This document shows positions 10,801-18,203 of a stretch of 64,000 nucleotides of DNA, in pieces (positions within the stretch are counted from its first letter, which is position 1; every line of letters begins with the position of its first letter). Made by a program: the position numbers and the translations under genes. Origin of the DNA: Belliella baltica DSM 15883. Its GTDB lineage: Bacteria; Bacteroidota; Bacteroidia; Cytophagales; Cyclobacteriaceae. The stretch covers positions 2,811,501-2,875,500 of the forward strand of contig NC_018010.1 in assembly GCF_000265405.1 (NCBI RefSeq), given 5' to 3'. The notes beneath the pieces are model-generated. The model saw only the letters and a program-made list of their open reading frames with translations, did no database searches and was not told the DNA's origin.

Positions 10801-11104
10801 GATTGAGCATGTATCCTTGTTTGACTACATTGCCTTCACCCACGAATGAAGCTCCTATAGTGTAAGGTCCACCAAGTGGTACTTGATTGATTTGGAACCT
10901 TCCTTCAAGGTTGGTTACCGCTCCAGTAGAGAAACCAGTGGATTCATTTTTCAAAATCACATTGGCACCTGGCAATGTTTCGCCAGATGCATTTCTGACG
11001 ATTCCGTAAATCGATGCAGAAGCATTCTGAGCTACTGCATGATTTTGGTTTCCTGATGAAAAGATCAGTAAACTAATCAATGTCAAGAGTAATATTTTTT
11101 TCAT
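7859..11104 (-). CDS. Oar-like TonB-dependent outer membrane receptor
   Basis: A 1081-residue outer membrane protein. Signal peptide residues 1-25 (ends AVAQ), then a CarboxypepD_reg-like beta sandwich (GIVRNASGETLPGANVIL, GRFQINQVPLGG), a plug region around residues 130-245 (NLPTSGRSFQDL, TLDGGNQRFMMNGG, GQGGGAINVVTKSGTNE) and a large 22-strand-type barrel ending QLGLRYTF, the usual aromatic C-terminus. The layout and the motif VVTKSGTNELTGSAFFYNRN are those of Oar-like TonB receptors, which import or export large ligands; no SusD partner follows, so it is not a standard glycan-uptake pair. It is divergent from the TetR/ABC/HlyD/TolC operon, and the shared intergenic region carries two palindromes. 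The ligand is unknown. Confidence 0.9.
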   Translation of the reverse strand: MKKILLLTLISLLIFSSGNQNHAVAQNASASIYGIVRNASGETLPGANVILKNESTGFSTGAVTNLEGRFQINQVPLGGPYTIGASFVGEGNVVKQGYMLNLGDQVKVDFDLRDGDNQLETITVTAADYAPNRVSPIGGATRLGLNEIKNLPTSGRSFQDLANLAPTTAPAGSLAIGGTRESSTSITLDGGNQRFMMNGGLISQYTVSMEAIREYEITTNEYSVREGRQGGGAINVVTKSGTNELTGSAFFYNRNQALTASEDYIGRPINDFNINQYGFSLGGPIIKDKLHFFTALDFEDRSEPIAIIDVRDAQTERLEQITQQNLDRFINILEEQYGLDPNRQQTGLFNRKPTNRTIFAKLDWQINKIHKLTFRNNIFWGGNEFVVGGDQTTLADSRGDLEIFGLNSQLALRSTFSPKLTNELKVQYLRAQRDFVARSFAPRGFVGIESFQEDGTRLFRQFQFGGNRIAPEEQGEKQIQLVNTTYLQTGKVFWTFGTDNLITFTNTLNTNEQGGLFQFGSLDDLEARTPFQYSRLVPNNPDGRYTPKLQQTALELSAFAQAELNFTNKLSGSLGVRWDATVFMTTPEYNPLIEAELGRRTDVVAKDYNNFQPRLAFTYDFNEDQKNVLKLGFGGYSASIVHWAQLSNILQTGTQLTDLLLTGAAVPTPNFPSYIQDPSSVPGVPAGGQGRSPYINLIGENFEAPYTWKGNVAYRRFLTNEFYFGANAYFARTVNNYRYQDLNLRNEFAFRLQNEGNRGVYADPSQITNVNLTSPGVVVYPINPSVVNANPNLGRVLELNGDSDIWQRGIIFESGYIFPKGGSITGSFTINRTEDNNSYNCCIARTSVTTAIFDDPRDLQNNRGGANTDFRHKIVLFGSSPTFKNMTISARYVGQSGTPWSPLVFGDIVGDGAGLLINANKRAFIFNPETIRNTPNITPFETLIADGMDVVLSNPDNIARELLIDNLGEVAPRNEIYNPFWHNVDVRFTYRLDNNVIPGLGKSNVEFIAEVFNFTNLLNSDWGGASTVPGSNQILLQSLGLDPIATGQGRPQYAYRVNPTFGETVKANAPYQVQLGLRYTF

Positions 11105-11163
11105 TTTTTGGTGTAGTTAAGTTTTTCAATAAATAAAGCTAAGCAGCCCCACAGCTCTTAAAT

Positions 11164-11178
11164 TGTCGTAATACGACA
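11164..11178. promoter_or_regulatory. Palindromic operator candidate 1 (TGTCGTA-A-TACGACA)
   Basis: A perfect inverted repeat with 7-base arms around a single A, between the divergent TonB receptor and tetR genes and about 60 bases upstream of the receptor start. It shares the centre GTAATAC with a second palindrome 60 bases away. A regulator-binding site is inferred; the TetR protein encoded next door is the obvious candidate. Confidence 0.5.
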
Positions 11179-11229
11179 TTTCTACATTATTAATCTAATC
11201 TTAACTTTAAGGATATTTTCCCTTCATAT

Positions 11230-11256
11230 TTTTTTGTTTGTAATACAAACAAAAAA
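11230..11256. promoter_or_regulatory. Palindromic operator candidate 2 (27 bp)
   Basis: Arms TTTTTTGTTTGTA and TACAAACAAAAAA are perfectly complementary around a single A at 11243. It lies about 60 bases ahead of tetR and shares the GTAATAC centre with the palindrome at 11164-11178. The length and symmetry suit a dimeric repressor such as the TetR protein encoded next door; autoregulation of the export operon is inferred. Confidence 0.5.
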
Positions 11257-11276
11257 GCTATAATTCTAAACTTTTT

Positions 11277-11284
11277 TATTTTTG
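11277..11284 (+). promoter_or_regulatory. -7 box ahead of tetR
   Basis: TATTTTTG matches TAnnTTTG exactly and lies 32 bases ahead of the TetR start, immediately downstream of the 27-bp palindrome, a position that would let a bound repressor block polymerase. No -33 box is evident. Confidence 0.4.
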
Positions 11285-11316
11285 AGTTCGTTAAGGTTAT
11301 GTTTTTAGAATAAATT

Positions 11317-11997
11317 ATGGAAAAAATCCTTAAAAACTTGCGGGTAGATATCAATGAAAATATCTATTTGAAAGATCCATTTAGTTCTGATTTAGGGAAG
11401 GAGATTGTCAATTATAGTCTTCACTTGATACCGGAGCTTGGATTGGAGCATTTTACTTTCAAAAAACTTTCACTCAAAATTGGTTGTACAGAGACGGCAG
11501 TTTATCGGTATTTTGAGAATAAACATAAATTGATGTTATTCCTTACGCTTTGGTATTGGGGTTTTTTAGAGCAGAATTTAGTTTTAAGTTCCCTCAATGT
11601 AAAAGATCCAAAAGAACGTCTGATGTTAGCAATCAAAATATTGGTTCAAGGACCTATTTACAAAGTAAATAATTATATAGATCCCATTTGCTTAAAAAGG
11701 GTTTTGGTTGATGAATCCACTAAAGCCTATCTTACTAAGGAGGTTGATGAAGATTATAAAAATGGCTTTTTTAATCTTTACAATAGATTTGGTGAAAGGA
11801 TAGCTGAAATTATTTTAGAAATAAATCCAAATTACGAATACCCTAAAACACTTGTTTCTACCATTATGGAATCAAGTTTATTACAATCTTATTATTCGGA
11901 GCATATTCCAAGTCTTACCGAAATTCATCCTTTGGATAACAAAAGGGTGGATTTTTTTCAACAACTGGTCTTTAAAGCAATAGAAAATGAAAATTGA
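11317..11997 (+). CDS. TetR family transcriptional regulator
   Basis: 226 residues. The N-terminal helix-turn-helix is seen in HFTFKKLSLKIGCTETAVYR followed by YFENKHKLMLFL (about residues 45-80), the typical TetR signature where a Tyr-Phe-x-x-Lys segment closes the DNA-binding domain. The rest is helical and unconserved, as expected for the ligand domain. The stop overlaps the ABC transporter start by 11 bases, so regulator and exporter are translationally coupled. It probably represses its own export operon, possibly through the two palindromes upstream; the inducer is unknown. Confidence 0.83.
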   Translation: MEKILKNLRVDINENIYLKDPFSSDLGKEIVNYSLHLIPELGLEHFTFKKLSLKIGCTETAVYRYFENKHKLMLFLTLWYWGFLEQNLVLSSLNVKDPKERLMLAIKILVQGPIYKVNNYIDPICLKRVLVDESTKAYLTKEVDEDYKNGFFNLYNRFGERIAEIILEINPNYEYPKTLVSTIMESSLLQSYYSEHIPSLTEIHPLDNKRVDFFQQLVFKAIENEN

Positions 11998-13687
11998 CTT
12001 AGCACTTACTCCTATAAGGAGATTCGCTAGATTTCTCAATGAAGAACGTAAAGAGGTGTATGCCATTTATTTTTATACAATCTTAAATGGACTAGTTTCA
12101 TTGAGTTTGCCTTTGGGTATTCAAGCTATATTAAATTTTATCTTAGGTGGTCGTATAAGTACTTCGTGGATCCTACTTGTAGTCGTAGTTGGGGCTGGGA
12201 TTTCTTTTGGAGGCTTTTTACAGATCAGTCAGCTGTATCTGACTGAGAAGCTTCAGCAGAGAATTTTCACCAAAGCAGGTTTTGGATTTGCATATAGATT
12301 GCCAAGATTAAAATTAGATTCACTCCAAGATAAGCACACGCCTGATTTAGTGAATAGGTTTTTTGATGCGATAAATCTTCAGAAAGGCATGGCAAAAATC
12401 CTGATTGATTTCTCCGCAGCATCAATTCAAGTGTTCTTTGGCTTGGTTTTGCTAGCTTTTTATCATCCATTTTTTATCATTTTTGGATTCATTTTGATCT
12501 CTTTGTTAATTTTAATCTTCTATTTCACGAGTCCTAAAGGAATGGAGACATCTTTGGATGAATCTACTTCTAAATATAAGGTAGCATATTGGTTAGAAGA
12601 AATAGGAAGGACAATGGCCACTTTCAAATTAGCTGGCACTTCCAAACTTCCTTTCATGCGGGTTGATAAATTGTTAGAATCTTATGTTGATTTTAGAAAT
12701 AAACATTTCGCAATTTTAATTTTTCAATATAAAATTCTAATTGCTTTTAAGGTCTTAATTGTTTGTTCATTGCTTGTTGCGGGTAGTTTATTACTGATCA
12801 ATAACGAAATCAGTATTGGACAATTTGTGGCTGCAGAAATTATTATCGTATTAGTTGTCAATTCTGTTGAAAAGCTCATTTTAACATTGGAGACTGTATA
12901 TGATACATTGACTGCTACTGAAAAAATTGGTCAAATTTTGGACTTGCCTGTAGAAAGGCAAGAAGGGACGGACAAGTCTCTCACAGAAGAATTCAAAGGA
13001 TTGGAATTCAAAGTAAAAAATGTAACCTATCAATCCAGAGACACCCAATTCAACATATTGGATAATGTATCACTTGACTTGAAGACGGGCGATAAAGTAA
13101 TATTAACTGGTACAAGTGGCAGTGGAAAAAGTACTTTGATGTATTTGTTGGCAGGACTATATTCTGATTACAAAGGGAAAATCTTAGTAAATGGTCTTCC
13201 AATTGAAACGATGAATTTGGATAAGTTTAGAAGTTTTATTGGAGATAGCTTGACACATCAATCGATTTTTCATGGTACGATCTATGAAAATATTACTTTG
13301 GGAAAAGAAGTAGCTATTCAACAGATCAGAGATATCATAGAACTAGTAGGTCTGAAAGAGTATATCTATGCACTCAAAGATGATATTGATACTGGATTGA
13401 TGCCTGAAGGCAAAGGTTTGAGTAAAAAAATAATTAGTAAAATTATCATGGCAAGGTGTCTTGCAGGCAACCCAAAAGCACTCATTTTAGAAGATTTGTT
13501 TAGTTACTTTGATAATACCGTCAAGGAGAGAGTAGCGAAATATATTCTTGAGGGTCCTTGGACTACAGTGATGGTTTCAGACGATATTTCGCTTTTGAAA
13601 AAAGCACCACGAATCATAGAATTGAGTAATGGTAAAGTAGCCTTTGATGGTCCTAGTGAAGCATATTTTGAATATAAAAATCTTTAA
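11987..13687 (+). CDS. ABC exporter (TMD-NBD fusion) with degenerate ATPase motifs
   Basis: 566 residues: an N-terminal type-I exporter membrane domain with about six helices (residues 25-330) and a C-terminal ATP-binding domain. Walker A is intact (GTSGSGKS, 375-382). The other catalytic motifs are not: the Q-loop position reads SLTHQS (Thr423 where Gln is expected), the LSGGQ signature reads LSKKI (478-482), Walker B plus catalytic Glu reads LILEDL with Glu502-Asp503 in place of Asp-Glu, and the H-loop His is Ser531 (MVSDD). The MsbA-like protein at 24920 in this window keeps all these motifs. Next to HlyD and TolC genes it looks like the inner membrane part of a type-I-secretion-like or drug export system. 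Whether it hydrolyses ATP is open. Confidence 0.85.
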   Translation: MKIDLALTPIRRFARFLNEERKEVYAIYFYTILNGLVSLSLPLGIQAILNFILGGRISTSWILLVVVVGAGISFGGFLQISQLYLTEKLQQRIFTKAGFGFAYRLPRLKLDSLQDKHTPDLVNRFFDAINLQKGMAKILIDFSAASIQVFFGLVLLAFYHPFFIIFGFILISLLILIFYFTSPKGMETSLDESTSKYKVAYWLEEIGRTMATFKLAGTSKLPFMRVDKLLESYVDFRNKHFAILIFQYKILIAFKVLIVCSLLVAGSLLLINNEISIGQFVAAEIIIVLVVNSVEKLILTLETVYDTLTATEKIGQILDLPVERQEGTDKSLTEEFKGLEFKVKNVTYQSRDTQFNILDNVSLDLKTGDKVILTGTSGSGKSTLMYLLAGLYSDYKGKILVNGLPIETMNLDKFRSFIGDSLTHQSIFHGTIYENITLGKEVAIQQIRDIIELVGLKEYIYALKDDIDTGLMPEGKGLSKKIISKIIMARCLAGNPKALILEDLFSYFDNTVKERVAKYILEGPWTTVMVSDDISLLKKAPRIIELSNGKVAFDGPSEAYFEYKNL

Positions 13688-13699
13688 TCTTAAGGAGCA

Positions 13700-15052
13700 A
13701 TGTTAAATATTTCAAAAAATAATATTGAGAAAGGTGTTTCTTTCGACGGCTTCAAGAGTTTTTCAATGACAAAGCCTACCGATGAAAGCAAACAAAGAAT
13801 CAGAGTCCTACTTTGGTTTCTACTGGGAATGGTTCTTTTTATCTTTCTTCCCTGGACCCAAAACGTAAGGTCTAATGGCTACGTAACTGCTCTTAGACCT
13901 GATCAAAGACCGCAGACAGTTCATTCTGTTTTGGCTGGTAGAATTGAAAAATGGTATGTTTCTGAAGGTGATTATGTTACTAAAGGGGATACAATATTAC
14001 TTATATCTGAAGTTAAAGACGAGTATTTTGATCCACAGCTCTTGGAGAGAACCAAGCTTCAAGTAGATGCAAAGGTACTATCTGCAAAGTCTTATGAGCA
14101 AAAAGTTCTCGCTCAAGAAATTCAAGTGGATGCCCTAAAGTCAAACAATACACTGAGAAAAGAACAAGCTACCAATAGGCTCAGAATGGCCGAATTGAAA
14201 GTCCAATCAGATAGCATCCGTTTCGAACAGTCTAAGGTCAACTTTCAAGTAGGTCAACAGCAATTGGATCGAGCGGAGAAGTTATATCAAGATGGATTGA
14301 GATCTTTGACAGATTTTGAAACCAGAAAATTAAGATTTCAAGAAGTACAAGCAGGATTGATTGCAGCTGAGAACAACTTGCTTAGTTCTCAAAATGAATT
14401 ACTTGCAGCACGAATAGAATTGAATGCGATTGACAATGATTTTAGAGATAGAATGGCGAAAGCTGAATCTGAAAAATATTCTGCTTTATCAGCACAGTAT
14501 GATGCTGAAGCGACTGCTACAAAATTGAAAAATCAGTTTACGAATTATGAATTTAGAACTGGCTACAGGCATATTTTAGCTCCACAAGATGGTTACATCA
14601 CTAAAGCAATTCAAGTCGGAATAGGAGAGACGATCAAAGAAGGTGCTGAAATCATTAGTATTTTGCCTGCTGATGCACAATTGGCGGTAGAAATGTATGT
14701 GGAGCCTGTTGATTTACCTCTATTGAGACCAGGGAATAAAGTTCGCTTTATTTTCGATGGTTGGCCTGCTATTGTTTTCTCAGGATGGCCACAATTCTCC
14801 AATGGTACATTTGGAGGAAAAGTAAAAGCTATAGATAATTTTGCTGGAGAAAATAACAAATATCGAGTAATAGTAGTAGAAGACCCTGAGGAAGATCCTT
14901 GGCCCTATGCTTTGAAGATAGGATCAGGAGCAGATGGTATTGCCTTATTAAATGACGTTCCTATATGGTATGAAATATGGCGACAACTCAATGGGTTCCC
15001 TGCGGATTATTACACTAGAAAAGAAAAAAAAGCAAATAAAGATAAATTATAA
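13700..15052 (+). CDS. HlyD-family periplasmic adaptor protein
   Basis: 450 residues with a cytoplasmic N-terminus, one transmembrane helix (LLWFLLGMVLFIFLPW), a biotinyl-lipoyl-like half-motif (GRIEKWYVSEGDYVTKGDTI), a long coiled-coil hairpin (about residues 110-290, rich in Gln, Glu, Lys and Ala), the second lipoyl half (HILAPQDGYITKAIQVGIGE) and a beta-barrel region (LRPGNKVRFIFDGWP). This is the membrane fusion protein that joins the ABC exporter to the outer membrane channel. It begins 12 bases after the ABC gene and overlaps the TolC gene by one base (TAATG), so it is part of one operon. The transported substrate is unknown. Confidence 0.88.
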   Translation: MLNISKNNIEKGVSFDGFKSFSMTKPTDESKQRIRVLLWFLLGMVLFIFLPWTQNVRSNGYVTALRPDQRPQTVHSVLAGRIEKWYVSEGDYVTKGDTILLISEVKDEYFDPQLLERTKLQVDAKVLSAKSYEQKVLAQEIQVDALKSNNTLRKEQATNRLRMAELKVQSDSIRFEQSKVNFQVGQQQLDRAEKLYQDGLRSLTDFETRKLRFQEVQAGLIAAENNLLSSQNELLAARIELNAIDNDFRDRMAKAESEKYSALSAQYDAEATATKLKNQFTNYEFRTGYRHILAPQDGYITKAIQVGIGETIKEGAEIISILPADAQLAVEMYVEPVDLPLLRPGNKVRFIFDGWPAIVFSGWPQFSNGTFGGKVKAIDNFAGENNKYRVIVVEDPEEDPWPYALKIGSGADGIALLNDVPIWYEIWRQLNGFPADYYTRKEKKANKDKL

Positions 15053-16437
15053 TGAAGTATTTGATTCTGGTTTGCTTTGGGTTTTTAATTGCTTTACCTA
15101 CTCTAGGTCAGGAGGTTTTACGCTACGAGCAGTTTCTAGATTGGGTGAAGTATTATCATCCTATAGCCAAACAAGCTGATATTAATAAACAGTTTGGAGA
15201 ACAAGAAATGAGAATTGCTAGAGGTGGGTTTGATCCTTTACTTTATGGTAATTATGACAATAAACAGTTTAGCGATACTGAATATTATGACAAGAGAGAG
15301 GGGGGAATAGTGATTCCCACTATGGCAGGTGTCGAATTAAAAGGTGTATTTGAACAAAACTCTGGAACTTACCTCAATCCAGAGCGAACTGTACCCAACA
15401 ATGGACTGATTGCTGCCGGAGCATCGGTCAATCTCGGTCAGGGTTTGTTTATTGATAAAAGAAGAGCGGCCTTAAGGCAAGCTGAGATATATTTAAATGT
15501 CACACAAACAGAAAGACAGCAAATTCTCAATGATCTTTATGTAGATGCTTCAGAGGCTTATTGGTTTTGGTCCTCTACTTACCAAAACATGAAGATTTTG
15601 GAAGAAAGCGTCGAGTTAGCAGAGGTTAGATTCGAAGCTGTCAAAACAAGTTTTATTCAAGGAGATTTACCAGCAATTGATACTATTGAAGCCTATACTC
15701 AAGTGATGAATAGGATGTATAGATTTCAATCTGCCCAAATTGATTACTTTAAGGCAGCTCAAAATTTAGAAACATTTCTTTGGGATGAAGATGATAATCC
15801 TATGAACATAGCGATGACTACTTTTCCTCAAAATGTTCTCGATGATATTACACTCGATTATGATCAAGCAACACTCAGAAGTTTGATTGCAGAACATCCA
15901 TTGTTGAGGTTAACGGATTATGAGCTAGCTTCCTTGGAAGTAGAAAGAAGATGGAAAGCTGAGCAGCTCAAACCAGTTGTGAAGGTAAATTATAATTTTC
16001 TGACGGAGACGGTAGGGCAATTTAATGAGTCTCCATTTTTTGAAAATAATTACAAATGGGGATTTACAATTCAAACTCCTCTTCTTTTAAGAAAAGAAAG
16101 AGGTGGACTAGGCTTGACCAAAGCAAAAATTGATTTTAAGCAAAATGATCGGGATTTGAAATTTCTCCAACTTAGAACAAAGCTTGAGGCAGAGATTAAT
16201 AAGTTTCAAACACTTCAGCAGCAACTAGCAGTCTATAATGCAAATATCCTTGGTCTAGAGCGATTATTAGAAGGAGAGCAGACAAGATTTAATATTGGAG
16301 AAAGTTCTTTATTCTTGATCAATGCGCGTGAAGTTAGTGTATTAGATGGGAGGTTGATTCTCAATGATCTGGCAGCCAAGAGGAAAGTTGCTTATGTTCA
16401 AATGCTAAATGCAGCTGGATTGGGATTTGATGAATAA
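15052..16437 (+). CDS. TolC family outer membrane efflux protein
   Basis: 461 residues with a signal peptide ending LPTLGQ (about residue 20). The body alternates long amphipathic helices with short strands, and contains typical outer membrane efflux stretches such as QAEIYLNVTQTERQQILNDL and AKIDFKQNDRDLKFLQLRTK, repeated in two halves as in TolC. It is the last gene of the tetR-ABC-hlyD-tolC operon and would form the exit channel. No lipobox cysteine is present, so it is not lipid-anchored like OprM. A strong bidirectional terminator follows. Confidence 0.88.
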   Translation: MKYLILVCFGFLIALPTLGQEVLRYEQFLDWVKYYHPIAKQADINKQFGEQEMRIARGGFDPLLYGNYDNKQFSDTEYYDKREGGIVIPTMAGVELKGVFEQNSGTYLNPERTVPNNGLIAAGASVNLGQGLFIDKRRAALRQAEIYLNVTQTERQQILNDLYVDASEAYWFWSSTYQNMKILEESVELAEVRFEAVKTSFIQGDLPAIDTIEAYTQVMNRMYRFQSAQIDYFKAAQNLETFLWDEDDNPMNIAMTTFPQNVLDDITLDYDQATLRSLIAEHPLLRLTDYELASLEVERRWKAEQLKPVVKVNYNFLTETVGQFNESPFFENNYKWGFTIQTPLLLRKERGGLGLTKAKIDFKQNDRDLKFLQLRTKLEAEINKFQTLQQQLAVYNANILGLERLLEGEQTRFNIGESSLFLINAREVSVLDGRLILNDLAAKRKVAYVQMLNAAGLGFDE

Positions 16438-16471
16438 AAAGGAGATTTGACTCTGATCAAATCTCCTTTTT
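16436..16471 (+). terminator. Bidirectional terminator between tolC and the oxidoreductase
   Basis: GGAGATTTGA (16441-16450) pairs perfectly with TCAAATCTCC (16457-16466), with A-run before and T-run after. It closes the export operon and, on the other strand, the convergent Gfo/Idh/MocA gene. Confidence 0.88.
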
Positions 16472-16487
16472 ATCTAAATTTAGGTTT

Positions 16488-17951
16488 TTAAACCCCTAAT
16501 TTCCAACCTTCTCTGTATTCTCTTTTTACAAATTGATTGGCAGGATCGAAGTTGGTTACTTTCATATTTGGCCCGTCCCAAACCAATTTGATTCCTCTTC
16601 CCGGATAATCAAAGCCATTGCCATTTTCTTTTGGTGTTCTGTAGTCATAACTTCTAATGGCTAAATTTCCCATCAAAACTGACTCTGTCAGTGGTCCTGC
16701 AATGGAGAATGGAGAGCTTAATTGATCAAACTCTTGACTTCCATAACCTCCAATACAAGCCTCAACCCAATTGTTATAATGACCGCCGTCTCCATTTGGA
16801 ACTCTATAAAGTGTTTCTGCTACTGAAATATCTTTTGTCTTAGTGAGCGGTAACAATTGTGGATTTCTACCATAAGTGCTACACATCATCTTGCCTTTGG
16901 TGCCTTCGATAATTACGCCATTGCCACCATCACCCATCATTTCATTTGGTCCGAGTTCTTCAGGTCTTGCAGGTTGGATCCCACCATCCATCCAATGGAA
17001 AGGCAGATCATCTTTACCTTCTCTTTTGAACTTAAGTGTGATGTGTGAAGATGGAGGACAGCTATCTGGGAAATATCCTCTTTGGAATTCTCCCACATAT
17101 ACCGAACCAACACTACACTCTGCTGACTCAGGATAGCTCAATCCTAGAACTCTAAATGGTGCTTCCATAATATGACAAGCCATATCGCCTAAGGCTCCAG
17201 TGCCATAATCCCACCAACCTCTCCAATTGAATGGAATCAAGTTGGCTACATAATCTTTTTGTGGAGCTGTTCCCAACCACAAGTCCCAATCTAAATCAGC
17301 CGGAGGATTTGCTGTGTCTTTAGACCAAGGAATTCCTTGTGGCCATACAGGGCGGTCAGTCCAGCAATAGACGCGAGTTGCCTCTCCAATCAAACCTGCA
17401 TTATACCACTCCATCATTTTCCGAACTCCATCTCCAGAAGATCCTTGGTTTCCCATTTGCGTCACAACTTTATACTTTTCCGCAGCTTCTGTTAGTTTTC
17501 TAGCTTCATAAATATCGTGAGAAAGAGGCTTTTGTACATACACATGTTTTCCCAATTGCATGGCTGCCATCGCCTGCACAGCGTGCATATGGTCAGGAGT
17601 AGAAATGATTAGTGCATCTATATTTTTATGCTCCTTTTCGAGCATTTCACGATAATCACGGTAGTATGTGGCCTTTGGGTGATCTTCCCGGCTTCGCTTG
17701 GCTCGGGTATCATCTACATCACAAAGAGAAATAATATCAACTTTCCCACTATTAAAAATGCCCTTTACATCATTGTAGCCCATTCCTCCAACACCAATCC
17801 CAGCCACTCTGAGTCTATCTGAAGGTGCCACAAACCCAGGGCCACCTAGTACATGACGAGGTACAAAATAAAATCCAGCAAGAGCAGTGGCTGAGGCCTT
17901 AATGAAACTTCGTCTTGAATTATTATTTAATGAATTATCATCCTTTTCCAT
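16488..17951 (-). CDS. Gfo/Idh/MocA family oxidoreductase with Tat signal
   Basis: 487 residues. A twin-arginine signal (SRRSFIKASATALAG, residues 12-26) implies folded export to the periplasm. The Rossmann motif VAGIGVGGMGYND follows, then the cofactor-loop segment VYVQKPLSHDIYEA, where the usual Glu-Lys-Pro reads Gln-Lys-Pro. The C-terminal beta-sheet half holds WWDYGTGALGDMACHIME, as in Bacteroidota secreted dehydrogenases of sugars or inositols. NAD(P)-dependent oxidation or rearrangement of a sugar is inferred; the substrate is not readable. It stands alone, converging with the TolC gene. Confidence 0.87.
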   Translation of the reverse strand: MEKDDNSLNNNSRRSFIKASATALAGFYFVPRHVLGGPGFVAPSDRLRVAGIGVGGMGYNDVKGIFNSGKVDIISLCDVDDTRAKRSREDHPKATYYRDYREMLEKEHKNIDALIISTPDHMHAVQAMAAMQLGKHVYVQKPLSHDIYEARKLTEAAEKYKVVTQMGNQGSSGDGVRKMMEWYNAGLIGEATRVYCWTDRPVWPQGIPWSKDTANPPADLDWDLWLGTAPQKDYVANLIPFNWRGWWDYGTGALGDMACHIMEAPFRVLGLSYPESAECSVGSVYVGEFQRGYFPDSCPPSSHITLKFKREGKDDLPFHWMDGGIQPARPEELGPNEMMGDGGNGVIIEGTKGKMMCSTYGRNPQLLPLTKTKDISVAETLYRVPNGDGGHYNNWVEACIGGYGSQEFDQLSSPFSIAGPLTESVLMGNLAIRSYDYRTPKENGNGFDYPGRGIKLVWDGPNMKVTNFDPANQFVKREYREGWKLGV

Positions 17952-18050
17952 AGTAGTTATTTTGGGAAATTTAAAGTTAACATATGATCTAATGAATTTT
18001 CAATTTATTAAAAAATTATCTGATCTGGTAAATAATCGAGTTTTTTAGAA

Positions 18051-18090
18051 AAATGGAAATTCGAAATGATAAATGGAAATTTCAACCGAT
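18051..18090. repeat. Tandem near-repeat of 20 bp upstream of the AGCS symporter
   Basis: Two adjacent 20-base units both beginning AAATGGAAAT (18051-18060 and 18071-18080) agree at 16 of 20 positions. They lie in the 252-base gap before the symporter gene, about 115 bases from its start. A spacing of about two helical turns would suit a regulator bound on one face of the DNA. This is inference. Confidence 0.45.
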
Positions 18091-18203
18091 TGATATTTTT
18101 ACTTTTAATTCATTTTTCATCATTTTAAAACTGCGCAAAACACATTACCTTTTGTTTAATCAAAAAAATGCACTTAATATGCTTCTTAATTGATATTTAA
18201 AAA

